Below, one piece after another: positions 1-9,600 of a DNA stretch of 32,883 nucleotides. The notes beneath the pieces are model-generated. The model saw only the letters and a program-made list of their open reading frames with translations. It had not been told where the DNA came from and did no database searches. Positions within the stretch are counted from its first letter, which is position 1; each line of letters starts with the position of its first letter. The stretch covers positions 1 to 32,883 of the forward strand of contig NZ_LRRB01000010.1 of NCBI RefSeq assembly GCF_001646865.1, in the 5' to 3' direction. The position numbers and the translations under genes are program-made. Source of the DNA: Aldersonia kunmingensis (GTDB lineage Bacteria > Actinomycetota > Actinomycetes > Mycobacteriales > Mycobacteriaceae).

Positions 1-915
1 GCGCCCTCGACGGTGTCCACGTTCGACAAGCCGGCGCCCGATTTCCGTCGCCAGCGCACGAGCGAGGAGTTCGGTGCGGGGGTACGCCGACTGATCGAGG
101 AGATCGAGGCCGGCGAGGCGTTTCAGGTCGTGCTGTCGCAGCGCTTCGAGATGGATTACGACGGTGAGCCGATCGATCTCTACCGGATGCTGCGCGCCTC
201 GAACCCGAGCCCGTACATGTACCTGATGCACGTCCCCGACGCCGAAGGCAACACCGCCTTCTCCATCGTGGGATCGAGCCCCGAATCGCTCGTCACGGTT
301 AACGACCGGGTCGCCACCACGCACCCGATCGCCGGCACCCGGTGGCGTGGGGCGACCGACGAGGACGACATCCTGCTCGGCAAGGACCTGCTCGCCGACG
401 AGAAGGAGAACGCCGAGCACCTGATGCTCGTCGATCTCGGCCGCAACGACCTGGGCCGCGTCTGCACCCCCGGCACGGTGAAGGTGAGCCAGTACCGGCA
501 CGTCGAGCGGTACAGCCACGTCATGCACTTGGTGTCCACGGTCAGTGGCCACCTCGCCGAGGACAAGTCCGCGCTCGACGCGGTGTCGGCATGCTTCCCG
601 GCGGGCACCCTGTCCGGTGCGCCGAAGGTGCGAGCAATGGAGCTGATCGACGAACTCGAACCGACCCGCCGGGGAATCTACGGCGGCATCGTCGGTTACC
701 TCGACTTCGCGGGTGACGCCGACACCGCGATCACCATCCGCACCGCACTCGTCAAGGACGGCACGGCGTACGTCCAGGCGGGCGCTGGCGTGGTCGCCGA
801 CTCGGTGCCGGAGTACGAGGACACCGAATGCCGCAACAAGGCTATGGCCGTGCTCGGCGCCGTTGCCGCCGCCCGGACCGTGCGCCCGTTCACGTCGCGC
901 GGCGAGAACTCATGA
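1..915 (+). CDS. trpE: Anthranilate synthase component I, C-terminal part (5' end outside window)
   Basis: This is the chorismate-binding catalytic part of anthranilate synthase component I, which makes anthranilate from chorismate and glutamine-derived ammonia as the first committed step to tryptophan. The reading frame is open from base 1, so the gene starts upstream; the GTG at 13 is an internal codon, not a start. Family motifs run in order: SPESLV, then [10 protein letters not shown], then [13 protein letters not shown] (Mg/chorismate site), [12 protein letters not shown], and [20 protein letters not shown] near the C-terminus. The N-terminal half, with the tryptophan feedback site, is missing from the window. 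The stop overlaps the next start by 4 nt (ATGA), so the two are probably translated together. The glutaminase subunit (trpG) and trpD are not in this window. An aminodeoxychorismate synthase is less likely given the trp neighbours. Confidence 0.95.
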   Translation, partial: APSTVSTFDKPAPDFRRQRTSEEFGAGVRRLIEEIEAGEAFQVVLSQRFEMDYDGEPIDLYRMLRASNPSPYMYLMHVPDAEGNTAFSIVGSSPESLVTVNDRVATTHPIAGTRWRGATDEDDILLGKDLLADEKENAEHLMLVDLGRNDLGRVCTPGTVKVSQYRHVERYSHVMHLVSTVSGHLAEDKSALDAVSACFPAGTLSGAPKVRAMELIDELEPTRRGIYGGIVGYLDFAGDADTAITIRTALVKDGTAYVQAGAGVVADSVPEYEDTECRNKAMAVLGAVAAARTVRPFTSRGENS

Positions 916-1643
916 CCACTCCCGACGAGACCCCACAGCCGGAATCGACCCCACAGCCGGAACCGACTCCACAGCAGGAGCCGGCCACATCCACCCGCCA
1001 ATCGCTCGCGGGGCCGCTGATCGCGCTCGTTGCGGGCGCTGCGTGCCTGTGGGCCTCATCGCGGATGACCTGGGTCGAGGTGACCTCTTCCGACGGGCTC
1101 GGTGAGGAACGCACCACCGACCTGCTGGGCAGTACCTGGTTCGGTGCCCTCACGCCCCTCGCGTTGACCCTGGTCGCCGCGATTGCCGCGGTATTCGCGG
1201 TGCGGGGCTGGCTGCGTCGGGTCCTGGGCGTGGTGATCGCGCTGATCGGTGCCGCGGCCGCGGTGCCGCCCATCGCGCTGCTGGCCGGCACCGGACCCAC
1301 CCAGGACCGAGCCGCGGCGCTGGCCGAACTTCCGGGCCGCGCCGAGGTGACGCACCTGCAGACCTACTCGCAGCCTGCTGTGCTGGCGCTGATCGGCGCG
1401 GTTCTCGCGTTCGTCGCCGGGGTACTCCTCACCCGCAAGCCGCCGACCGAAGCGACGTTGGGCGCCAAATACGACGCTCCGGCGGCACGCAAGGCCGATG
1501 CCACCCGCCGGGTGGCCGAGGCGGACGCCGCGGAACCCGGTCAGGCACCGGGACAATTGTCCGAACGGACGTTGTGGGACGCACTGGATGCCGGTGAGGA
1601 CCCGACGGCCGGCCGCGACGACGAGACCAAGGGCAAAGGGTGA
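912..1643 (+). CDS. Trp-biosynthesis-associated membrane protein (TIGR02234-like)
   Basis: A 243-aa integral membrane protein of unknown function, of the family found inside actinobacterial trp operons (Rv1610 in M. tuberculosis). ATG 912 is chosen because it overlaps the trpE stop by 4 nt; the open frame upstream lies inside trpE. The N-terminus has a short Pro/Gln/Glu repeat ([17 protein letters not shown] at about residues 7-24). Four hydrophobic helices follow, roughly residues 32-52, 76-96, 99-123 and 154-174, with a large loop between helices 1 and 2. The cytosolic or external tail ends with a [16 protein letters not shown] segment that I recall as conserved in this family. It sits between trpE and trpC, which implies a role linked to tryptophan or chorismate metabolism, but no catalytic motif is visible. 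Confidence 0.85.
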   Translation: MTTPDETPQPESTPQPEPTPQQEPATSTRQSLAGPLIALVAGAACLWASSRMTWVEVTSSDGLGEERTTDLLGSTWFGALTPLALTLVAAIAAVFAVRGWLRRVLGVVIALIGAAAAVPPIALLAGTGPTQDRAAALAELPGRAEVTHLQTYSQPAVLALIGAVLAFVAGVLLTRKPPTEATLGAKYDAPAARKADATRRVAEADAAEPGQAPGQLSERTLWDALDAGEDPTAGRDDETKGKG

Positions 1644-1748
1644 CCGAAGACACCCGCCGAAAGTCGTCCGATCATTGACCTCTACTCTGATTACACCCGG
1701 TGAGTTTCCGCCGTGCGGCGGCTGGCCCAGAAAGGATTCGGGCACCTG

Positions 1749-2558
1749 ATGACCGTTCTCGACTCGATAATCGACGGAGTTCGTGCGGACGTCGCTGCCC
1801 GAGAAGCCCAGATCGACTTCGCGTCGATCAAGGCTGCAGCTGCCGCCGCGCCGCCTTCGCTGGATGCGACGGCCGCGCTCCGTGAGCCCGGCATCGCCGT
1901 GATTGCCGAGGTCAAGCGGGCAAGCCCGTCCAAGGGAGCGCTCGCCGATATCCCGGATCCTGCCGAGCTCGCGCTGGCCTACGAGGCCGGCGGAGCCCGC
2001 ATCATCAGCGTCCTCACCGAGGAGCGCCGGTTCCAGGGTTCACTCGCCGATCTGGATACCGTGCGCAAGGCCGTGTCCATCCCGGTGCTGCGCAAGGACT
2101 TCATCGTCGGGCCGTACCAAATCCATGAGGCCCGCGCTCACGGCGCCGATGTTGTGCTGCTCATCGTCGCCGCGCTGGACCAGCACACGCTCAGCTCGCT
2201 GCTCGACCGCACGGAGTCGCTCGGCATGACCGCGCTAGTCGAGGTGCACACCGAGGAAGAGGCCGACCGCGCGCTCGAAGCCGGTGCCTCGGTCATCGGT
2301 ATCAACGCCCGCAACCTCAAGACGCTCGAGGTCGACCGGGACAGCTTTGCCCGCATCGCGCCGGGCCTCCCGACCGAGGTCATCAAGATCGCTGAGTCGG
2401 GCGTCCGCGGCACCGCCGATCTGCTCGCCTACGCGGGCGCCGGTGCGGATGCAGTGCTGGTCGGCGAAGGGTTGGTGACGTCCGGTGATCCCCGCACCGC
2501 CGTCGCGGAGCTCGTGACCGCCGGGACGCATCCGTCCTGCCCGAAGCCTGCGCGCTGA
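1749..2558 (+). CDS. trpC: Indole-3-glycerol-phosphate synthase
   Basis: A 269-aa TIM-barrel enzyme that converts CdRP (the 1-carboxyphenylamino deoxyribulose phosphate intermediate) to indole-3-glycerol phosphate. Expected active-site segments are present in order: [47 protein letters not shown] and IAESGV, which supply the catalytic Lys and Glu and the phosphate-binding loops. ATG 1749 is chosen over an in-frame GTG at 1713 because the protein then begins [15 protein letters not shown] like its homologues, and an AGAAAGGA ribosome-binding site lies at 1729-1736. The 105-bp gap after the preceding gene contains a CCGCC/GGCGG hairpin near 1709-1722 but no Trp-rich leader peptide. The gene ends 5 bp before trpB. 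Confidence 0.97.
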   Translation: MTVLDSIIDGVRADVAAREAQIDFASIKAAAAAAPPSLDATAALREPGIAVIAEVKRASPSKGALADIPDPAELALAYEAGGARIISVLTEERRFQGSLADLDTVRKAVSIPVLRKDFIVGPYQIHEARAHGADVVLLIVAALDQHTLSSLLDRTESLGMTALVEVHTEEEADRALEAGASVIGINARNLKTLEVDRDSFARIAPGLPTEVIKIAESGVRGTADLLAYAGAGADAVLVGEGLVTSGDPRTAVAELVTAGTHPSCPKPAR

Positions 2559-2563
2559 TCGAT

Positions 2564-3835
2564 ATGACGACGGAAAACCAGACTCTGCCGCCCGCCAGCG
2601 CGGGAATCGCAGAGCGAAGCAACCATGAGCCCGATGCGGGCGGCCACTTCGGCGTCTACGGCGGACGGCATGTGCCCGAAGCGTTGATGGCGGTCATTGA
2701 AGAAGTCACGGCCGAATACGAGAAGGCGCGCGTCGATCCGGGTTTCCTGCACGAACTCGACCGGCTGCAGCGCGACTACACCGGCCGTCCTTCGCCCGTC
2801 TTCGAGGCGACCCGGATGCGTGAGTTTGCGGGTGGCGCCCGGATCCTGCTCAAGCGCGAGGACCTCAACCACACCGGTTCGCACAAGATCAACAATGTGC
2901 TCGGTCAGGTCCTGCTCGCCAAGCGCATGGGCAAGACGCGGATCATCGCCGAGACGGGAGCAGGCCAGCACGGCGTCGCCACCGCAACGGCGTGTGCGCT
3001 GCTCGGCCTCGAGTGCATCATCTACATGGGCGCGGTCGACACCGAGCGGCAAGCGCTGAACGTTGCTCGCATGCGCCTGCTCGGCTCGCGGGTGGTCTCG
3101 GTCGCGTCGGGTTCCAAGACGCTCAAGGATGCCATCAACGAGGCGCTGCGCGACTGGGTTACCAACGCGCACAACACTTATTACTGCTTCGGCACGGCCG
3201 CCGGACCGCATCCGTTCCCGGTGCTGGTCCGCGACTTCCAGCGCGTGATCGGCCTGGAGGCGCGCGCGCAGACGCTCGCCCTGACCGGCAAGCTGCCCGA
3301 TGCGGTGACTGCCTGTGTCGGCGGTGGCTCCAACGCGATCGGCATCTTCCACGCGTTCATCGACGATCCGGGTGTTCGGCTCGTCGGGTTCGAGGCGGCG
3401 GGCGACGGCGTGGAGACCGGCCGGCACGCCGCGACCTTCACCGGTGGCTCGCCCGGTGCGTTCCAGGGCGCGTACTCGTACCTGCTGCAGGACGAGGACG
3501 GGCAGACGATCGAATCGCATTCGATTTCGGCTGGCCTGGACTACCCCGGCGTCGGGCCCGAGCACGCCTACCTCAAGGACATCGGCCGCGCCGAGTACCG
3601 CCCGGTCACCGACTCCCAGGCGATGGATGCGCTGATGCTGCTGAGCCGCCGCGAGGGAATCATCCCCGCAGTCGAATCGGCCCACGCCGTGGCCGGTGCG
3701 CTCGAGCTCGGCAAGGAACTCGGCGATGGCGCGATCATCCTGGTGAACCTTTCCGGCCGCGGCGACAAGGACATGGACACCGCTGCCAAGTGGTTCGGAC
3801 TGATTGACGAGGACAGCGAGGAGAAGACGCAGTGA
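2564..3835 (+). CDS. trpB: Tryptophan synthase beta subunit
   Basis: A 423-aa PLP-dependent subunit that joins indole (channelled from TrpA) with L-serine to give L-tryptophan in an alpha2-beta2 complex. The PLP Schiff-base lysine lies in the HTGSHKINN motif (Lys108), and the cofactor-phosphate loop is GGGSNAIG around residue 255. Other family segments include [21 protein letters not shown] and GRGDKDMDT near the end. The first ~25 residues before [10 protein letters not shown] are a variable extension. ATG 2564 lies 5 bp after the trpC stop, and the last 4 nt overlap the GTG start of trpA, so beta and alpha are translationally coupled, as expected for subunits made in equal amount. Confidence 0.98.
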   Translation: MTTENQTLPPASAGIAERSNHEPDAGGHFGVYGGRHVPEALMAVIEEVTAEYEKARVDPGFLHELDRLQRDYTGRPSPVFEATRMREFAGGARILLKREDLNHTGSHKINNVLGQVLLAKRMGKTRIIAETGAGQHGVATATACALLGLECIIYMGAVDTERQALNVARMRLLGSRVVSVASGSKTLKDAINEALRDWVTNAHNTYYCFGTAAGPHPFPVLVRDFQRVIGLEARAQTLALTGKLPDAVTACVGGGSNAIGIFHAFIDDPGVRLVGFEAAGDGVETGRHAATFTGGSPGAFQGAYSYLLQDEDGQTIESHSISAGLDYPGVGPEHAYLKDIGRAEYRPVTDSQAMDALMLLSRREGIIPAVESAHAVAGALELGKELGDGAIILVNLSGRGDKDMDTAAKWFGLIDEDSEEKTQ

Positions 3836-4635
3836 GCGGCCTGGATTCCCGGCTCGGCCCCACCTTCGCGGCCTGCCGGGCCGAGAACCGCGCTGCGCTC
3901 ATCGGCTACCTGCCCGCCGGCTACCCGGACGTGCCGAAGTCCATCGACACCTTCAAGGCGATGGTCGAATCCGGTTGCGACATTATCGAAGTCGGCGTCG
4001 CCTACTCCGACCCCGTGATGGACGGTCCGGTCATTCAGGAAGCTGCCGAGCTTGCGTTGAGCAACGGGGTGCGGGTGCGTGATGTCTTCACCGTTGTGGA
4101 GCAAATCGCCTCCGTGGGCGGCAAGGCCGTCGTGATGACCTACTGGAATCCGGTGCTGCGCTACGGCGTGGACGCGTTCGCGCGGGATCTCGCCGCAGCG
4201 GGTGGACTCGGGCTGATCACGCCGAACCTCATTCCGGAAGAGGCCGACGAGTGGGTGGCCGCGTCGCAGGCCCACGATCTGGACCGGATCTTCCTCGTCG
4301 CGCCGTCGTCCACCGAGGAGCGGCTCGCGATGACGCTCGAGGCCAGCAGCGGCTTTATCTACGCCGCCTCGACCATGGGTGTCACCGGCGCGCGTGACGC
4401 GGTGTCGTCCGCTGCGCCCGAGCTCACCGCACGTGTGCGGGCCCATAGCGACATCCCGGTTGGCGTCGGTCTCGGCGTGCGATCGGGCGCTCAGGCCGCC
4501 GAAATCGCTGCCTACGCCGACGGCGTCATTGTCGGGTCCGCGCTCGTCAGCGCGGCCGCAGAGGGACTCGGCGCGGTCGCGTCGCTGACCGAAGAACTTG
4601 CCAGGGGAGTGCGCTCGGCTACCGTGGCGTCGTGA
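3832..4635 (+). CDS. trpA: Tryptophan synthase alpha subunit
   Basis: A 267-aa TIM-barrel subunit that cleaves indole-3-glycerol phosphate to indole and glyceraldehyde-3-phosphate. The catalytic pair is visible in [16 protein letters not shown]: Glu53 and Asp64 correspond to E. coli Glu49 and Asp60. The phosphate site is recognisable in [14 protein letters not shown] and [10 protein letters not shown] near the C-terminus. The start is GTG 3832, overlapping the trpB stop by 4 nt; the stop in turn overlaps the GTG of lgt by 4 nt. Length is normal for the family. Confidence 0.98.
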   Translation: MSGLDSRLGPTFAACRAENRAALIGYLPAGYPDVPKSIDTFKAMVESGCDIIEVGVAYSDPVMDGPVIQEAAELALSNGVRVRDVFTVVEQIASVGGKAVVMTYWNPVLRYGVDAFARDLAAAGGLGLITPNLIPEEADEWVAASQAHDLDRIFLVAPSSTEERLAMTLEASSGFIYAASTMGVTGARDAVSSAAPELTARVRAHSDIPVGVGLGVRSGAQAAEIAAYADGVIVGSALVSAAAEGLGAVASLTEELARGVRSATVAS

Positions 4636-5777
4636 CTTCTGATGGGGTGAATCCGACCGGGCAATTGCTCGCCTACATTCCGAGTCCGCCGCAGGGTGTT
4701 TGGGAGATCGGCCCCTTCCCCTTGCGCGCGTACGCACTGTTCATCATCATCGGCATCATCGTCGCGATCTACTGGGGCGAGAAGCGCTGGATGGCACGCG
4801 GCGGTGCCGCGGGAACAGTGCTCGATGTCGCGGTGTGGGCGGTGCCGTTCGGTTTGATCGGCGGTCGGCTCTACCACGTGATCACCGACGCCTCGACGTA
4901 CTTCGGTGAGGGCGGGCACCCCGCGGACGCGTTCAAGATCTGGGAGGGCGGTCTCGGCATCTGGGGAGCGGTGCTCCTCGGTGGTGTCGGCGCATGGATC
5001 GGCTGCCGCCGCCGCGGGATTCCACTGCCCGCCTTCGGTGATGCTCTCGCGCCCGCGATCCTGCTCGCGCAGGCGATCGGCCGGCTCGGCAACTACTTCA
5101 ACCAGGAGCTCTACGGTCGTCAGACCGACTTGCCGTGGGGATTGAAGATCTACGAGAGGGTGGATTCCAGCGGTGCCGTCGATCAACTCGGCGGTGTGTC
5201 CACCGGCGTGGTGGAGAAGATCGTGCATCCCACCTTCCTCTACGAGATCGTCTGGAACCTGCTCGTCGTGGTCGCGCTGGTGCTCATCGACAAGCGCTTC
5301 CAGATCGGCCACGGCCGAATCTTCGCTTTGTACGTGGCCGGATACAGCCTCGGCCGGTTCTTCATCGAGTTGATGCGCGACGACTACGCCACCCATATCG
5401 GCGGCATCCGTATCAACTTGTTTACCGCGGCCATCGTGTTCGCCGCTGCCGTGGCGTACTTCTTCTTCGCGACGAAGGGCCGCGAGGAACCCTGGACGCT
5501 GCAGCCCGCCGATGACCGGCACCCGCCCGGTTCCCAGGTCGAATACGACGATCTGGACGAGCGCGATGCCGCGAAAGCCGCCGACGAGGAAGCCGAAACC
5601 GGCACCGACGAGGTCGACGAGACCGATACAGACGCGACAGACGACAAATCTGCCGACGATTCCGAGGAAGACGCGAGCGCCGACGGCGAGGACACTGAAA
5701 CCGAAGGCACTGAACCCGAGAAGAGCGACACGGACGCGAGCGAATCGACGTCCAACAATGCGGGAGGGCGGGCATGA
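4632..5777 (+). CDS. lgt: Prolipoprotein diacylglyceryl transferase with acidic C-terminal tail
   Basis: A 381-aa polytopic membrane enzyme that moves diacylglycerol from phosphatidylglycerol to the lipobox cysteine of prolipoproteins. The Lgt signature appears as GRLGNYFNQELYGR (about residues 149-162), with HPTFLYE and LGRFFIELMRDD later, the last holding a conserved Arg. About seven hydrophobic segments precede residue 282. From about residue 283 onward the last ~99 residues form an Asp/Glu/Thr/Ser-rich, probably disordered, strongly acidic tail absent from E. coli Lgt. I recall charged tails on mycobacterial Lgt proteins too, but the function is unknown. GTG 4632 overlaps trpA; the stop overlaps the next ATG by 4 nt. 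Likely client proteins in this window are ModA and LivK, both with lipoboxes. Confidence 0.96.
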   Translation: MTSDGVNPTGQLLAYIPSPPQGVWEIGPFPLRAYALFIIIGIIVAIYWGEKRWMARGGAAGTVLDVAVWAVPFGLIGGRLYHVITDASTYFGEGGHPADAFKIWEGGLGIWGAVLLGGVGAWIGCRRRGIPLPAFGDALAPAILLAQAIGRLGNYFNQELYGRQTDLPWGLKIYERVDSSGAVDQLGGVSTGVVEKIVHPTFLYEIVWNLLVVVALVLIDKRFQIGHGRIFALYVAGYSLGRFFIELMRDDYATHIGGIRINLFTAAIVFAAAVAYFFFATKGREEPWTLQPADDRHPPGSQVEYDDLDERDAAKAADEEAETGTDEVDETDTDATDDKSADDSEEDASADGEDTETEGTEPEKSDTDASESTSNNAGGRA

Positions 5778-6457
5778 GCGAATCCAGCGGGAACGACAGC
5801 GGTAGCAGCAGCAGCGACAGCGGCAGTAGCGACAGCGGCAGTAGCGGCAGCAGCAGTAGTAGTAGCGACCCGACCTCGTCGTCGTCGGATCTCGGACCGG
5901 AGTTCGGCTCGTCCTGGAACGCACCCGGACCGGACAGTTCCAACTACGGTGCGCCCGGTCCGACGTACGGTGCGCCCGGCACCGGTCCGGATTGGACCGG
6001 CCAGGGCTACCAGCAGCCGTCCTACGAGCAGCCGTCCTACGAGCCGCCGACCTACCAGCAGCCGGGCTACGAACAGCCGAACTACCAGTCACCGCAATAC
6101 GACTCGGGCTATCCGCAGGCGAATTACGGTCAGCCCGGCTATCCGCAGCCCGGGTATGGCGCGTACCCGGCGAATCCCGCCTACCCGTACGCCACACCCG
6201 ATGCACCCTATGGTCGCCACCCGATCACCGGCGAGCCGTTCTCGGACAAGCAGAAGGTCACCGCGGGCGTCCTGCAGATTTTCCTGGGCGCATTCGGCGC
6301 CGGCCGGTTCTATCTCAACCAGCCGGGCCTCGCCTGGGCGCAAATCGCGGTCACCTGGCTCACGTGCGGGCTCGGCGGGATCTGGCCGCTCATCGACGGA
6401 ATCCTGATGCTGACCGGCAATGTACGGGATAAGTTCGGTCGCCCGTTGCGGGACTGA
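5774..6457 (+). CDS. TM2-domain membrane protein with repetitive disordered N-terminus
   Basis: A 227-aa protein in three parts. Residues 4-39 are a Ser/Gly/Asp run. Residues ~79-132 are Tyr-initiated, Pro/Gln-rich pentads (YEQPS, YQQPG, YGQPG). Residues ~150-227 form a TM2 domain: KQKVTAGVLQIFLGAFGAGR, FYLNQPGLAWAQIAVTW, then GGIWPLIDGILMLTG. The TM2 fold is two helices joined by a short turn, and its general function is unknown. It is coupled to lgt by a 4-nt overlap, and mycobacteria carry a small membrane protein gene at the same place (Rv1615). The disordered part presumably lies in the cytosol or the wall space; topology cannot be settled from sequence alone. Confidence 0.85.
   Translation: MSESSGNDSGSSSSDSGSSDSGSSGSSSSSSDPTSSSSDLGPEFGSSWNAPGPDSSNYGAPGPTYGAPGTGPDWTGQGYQQPSYEQPSYEPPTYQQPGYEQPNYQSPQYDSGYPQANYGQPGYPQPGYGAYPANPAYPYATPDAPYGRHPITGEPFSDKQKVTAGVLQIFLGAFGAGRFYLNQPGLAWAQIAVTWLTCGLGGIWPLIDGILMLTGNVRDKFGRPLRD
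5783..5890 (+). repeat. In-frame Ser/Gly/Asp low-complexity tract (AGC/AGT/GGC codons)
   Basis: The 5' end of the TM2-domain gene is a near-microsatellite of AGC, AGT, GGC and GAC codons encoding residues 4-39. Changes in copy number would stay in frame, so it could vary in length between strains without breaking the gene. Confidence 0.8.
6008..6168 (+). repeat. 15-nt repeats encoding Tyr-Gln/Glu-Pro-rich pentads
   Basis: About eleven consecutive units of roughly five codons, each starting with Tyr and mostly containing Pro (YQQPS, YEQPS, YEPPT, YQQPG, YEQPN, YQSPQ, then looser copies to YGAYP). Units near the start differ by only a few bases, which points to tandem duplication. Confidence 0.8.
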
Positions 6458-6466
6458 TCCAACTGC

Positions 6467-6472
6467 TAGGGT
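6467..6472 (+). promoter_or_regulatory. Putative -10 box of the gltBD promoter
   Basis: TAGGGT fits the actinobacterial TANNNT -10 pattern. A possible weak -35, TTGCGG at 6446-6451, has a short 15-bp spacer. It lies 10 bp after the preceding stop, and would give gltB a leader of about 145 nt. Confidence 0.4.
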
Positions 6473-6479
6473 TGAAAAA

Positions 6480-6625
6480 CTCGGAGTAAACCGAGGCCTT
6501 CACGGGCCGATGCTGTCCCGCGGCAATCCGATGGCAACGCCCGAAATGGCGATTCGCCACCGAGGCCGCGCCCGCGGCGTCTGCGCATCGTAGGGCCGCC
6601 TCGCTGGCACAGGTGGAGGTGGTCC
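6480..6625 (+). other. Structured 5' leader of gltB with a possible 27-codon upstream ORF
   Basis: This non-coding stretch holds several hairpins: TGGCG-ATT-CGCCA at 6547-6559 and GCCGC/GCGGC around 6565-6578. CGAGGC occurs twice (6492-6497 and 6561-6566), and either copy can pair with GCCTCG at 6598-6603, just upstream of the gltB ribosome-binding site GGTGGAGG (6612-6619). A small frame ATG 6510 to TAG 6593 would encode 27 residues but has no convincing ribosome-binding site. No known riboswitch class was recognised. Confidence 0.35.
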
Positions 6626-9600
6626 GTGCTTTATTCTCAGCTGCCCGCAGCACAGGGGTTGTACGACCCGCAGAACGAGGCGGATTCCTGCGGCGTCGCG
6701 ATGATCGCCGACATATCCGGACGGCGTTCGCACGCAATCGTGTCCGACGGACTACTTGCGCTCGAGAACCTCGACCATCGCGGCGCCGCGGGCGCGGAGC
6801 CGAACAGCGGTGACGGAGCGGGCATCCTGCTGCAGCTGCCAACCGCCTTGCTCGAGGACGTCGTCCGCTTCACCCTCCCGCCGCCGGTGCCCGGTACCGG
6901 GAACGCGTACGCCGCCGGAAACGCATTTCTTCCGGCCGATCCCGACGAGCGGGCCTCCGTCGTCGCCCGCATCGAGGCGATTGCGGTGGAGGAAGGGCTG
7001 CAGGTGCTCGGCTGGCGCGAGGTGCCGGTTGATGCCGACGGCGCTGACATAGGCCGGACCGCCCGCGCGTGCATGCCGCACATCAGTCAGTTGTTCGTTG
7101 CCGCACCCGAATCCGGTGGCGTTCGTCCGGCAGGACTCGAACTCGACCGTAGGGTCTTCCCGCTGCGCAAGCGCGCCGAGCGGCTCGACGACGGCACGGA
7201 GACCGGGGTGTACTTCCCGTCGCTGTCCTCGCGAACCATCGTGTACAAGGGAATGCTCACGACAACGCAACTGCCGCTGTACTTCCCGGACCTGCGCGAC
7301 GCTCGCTGTACCAGTGCCATCGCGATTGTGCACAGCCGATTCTCCACCAACACTTTTCCGTCCTGGCCACTCGCGCACCCGTTCCGGTTTGTTGCCCACA
7401 ACGGCGAAATCAACACCGTGCGTGGCAATCGCAACCGTATGCGCGCCCGGGAGGCCCTGCTGGCCAGCGATCTGATTCCCGGCGACCTGCGCCGGCTCTA
7501 CCCCATCTGCAGCCCGGAGGCCTCGGACTCCGCTTCGTTCGACGAGGTACTCGAACTTCTGCACCTCGGCGGCCGCTCGCTACCGCATGTCGTTATGATG
7601 ATGATTCCGGAGGCATGGGAGAAGAACCGCGCCATGGACCCGGCGCAGCGCGCGTTCTACAAGTTCCACGCCGCCCTGATGGAACCGTGGGACGGTCCGG
7701 CATGCGTGACGTTCTCCGATGGGACGCTCGTGGGTGCCGTGCTCGACCGCAACGGTCTGCGTCCGGGCCGGTGGTGGAAAACCATTGACGGCAAGGTGAT
7801 TCTCGCCAGCGAAGCGGGCGTGCTGGCGGTTCCGCCGGGCCAGATCGCGGCGAAGGGCAGGCTGCAACCCGGCAAGATGTTCCTCGTCGATACCGCCGCG
7901 GGCCGCATCGTTCCCGATCGTGAGATCAAGCGGACGCTCGCCGAAGCGCGACCGTACGAGGAGTGGCTGCACGCCGGGCAGTTGCGGCTCGACACCCTGC
8001 CCGACCGTCAGCGCGTGACCCACAACCACGCGTCGGTCCTGCGGCGCCAGCGCGCCTTCGGATACACCGAGGAAGACCTGCGCATCCTGCTCGGGCCGAT
8101 GGCTGCCTCGGGCGGAGAGCCGTTGGGCTCCATGGGAACCGACACGCCGATCGCGGCGCTCTCGCAGCGCTCCAGGCTGCTCTACGACTACTTCATCGAG
8201 TTGTTCGCGCAGGTGACGAACCCTCCGCTCGACGCGATTCGCGAGGAGATCGTGACCTCGTTGTCGCGCATCATGGGGCCGGAGCAGAACCTGCTCGCGC
8301 CCACGCCGGCGTCCTGCCGGCAGATCGTGTTGCCGTGGCCGGTGCTCGACAATGACGAACTCGACAAGATCATCCACATCAACGATGACGGCGACCATCC
8401 GGGCCTGTCGGCTGCGGTGCTGCGCGGACTCTACGATGCCGAACGCGGTGAAGCCGGGCTGGCCGACGCCCTGGAATCGTTGCGCCGCAAGGCAAGCGAG
8501 GCACTCGCCGCCGGGCACCACACGCTGATCATTTCCGACCGGGATTCCGACCACACGATGGCCCCGATACCGTCGCTGCTGGCGGTGTCCGCGGTGCACC
8601 ATCATCTGGTCCGGACCAAGGAACGCACCAAGGTCGGGTTGGTTGTCGAGTCGGGCGATGCGCGCGAGGTGCACCACATCGCGCTGCTGCTGGGCTTCGG
8701 TGCGGCGGCGGTGAACCCCTATCTCGCAATGGAATCCATCGAGGACCTGATCACGCAGGGCGAGCTGACCGGGGTCGAACCGAGCGTCGGCATCCGCAAC
8801 TATCTCACCGCGCTCGGCAAGGGCGTGCTGAAGGTGATGTCCAAGATGGGTATCTCCACGGTCGCTTCCTACACGGCGGCACAGGCTTTCGAGGCGGTTG
8901 GGCTGGACCGCGACCTGGTCGCGGAGTACTTCACCGGCACGGTCAGCCAGATCGGTGGGGTCGGGCTCGACGTGCTCGCCGAGGAGGTGCGCCAGCGCCA
9001 CCGCCAGGCGCACCCCGACAATCCGACCGCGAAGGTGCATCAGGGCCTCGAGGTCGGCGGTGAGTACCAGTACCGGCGCGATGGCGAACTGCATCTGTTC
9101 ACGCCGGAAACGGTGTTCCTGCTTCAGCACGCGACGCGCACCGGCCGAGCCGAGGTGTTCGAGTCCTACAGCGAGAAAGTTGACGAGTTGTCCGCGCAGG
9201 GCGGCACGTTGCGCGGCCTCTTCTCCTTCCGCGATGGCGAGCGCGAGCCCGTCCCGCTCGACGAGGTGGAGCCGTGGGAGAGCATCGTCACGCGGTTCAA
9301 CACCGGCGCAATGAGTTATGGGTCGATCTCCGCCGAAGCACACGAGACGATGGCCCGAGCGATGAACAAGCTCGGCGGGCGGTCGAACTCGGGGGAGGGC
9401 GGCGAAGACACCGAGCGGCTGTACGATCCCGCGCGGCGCAGTGCGGTGAAACAGGTCGCCAGCGGGCGGTTCGGCGTCACCAGCGACTATCTGGTCAACG
9501 CATCGGATATCCAGATCAAGATGGCGCAGGGTGCGAAACCCGGTGAGGGCGGCCAGCTCCCGGCGTTCAAGGTCTATCCGACCGTCGCCAAGACGCGGCA

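Noticed and set aside
13-915. GTG at 13 as the trpE start
   Set aside because: The frame is open upstream to base 1 and the N-terminal half of TrpE is missing, so the gene is simply cut by the window edge.
1644-1748. Trp attenuator leader peptide before trpC
   Set aside because: Only one TGG codon and no short Trp-rich frame; the gap holds just a small hairpin and a ribosome-binding site.
6470-6492. GlnR-type site before gltB (GTTGAAAA ... AGTAAAC)
   Set aside because: The half-site spacing and sequence do not match the GTNAC-N6-GAAAC pattern well enough.
6510-6593. 27-codon upstream ORF as a real peptide gene
   Set aside because: No ribosome-binding site and Arg-rich composition typical of random GC-rich frames; kept only as part of the leader description.
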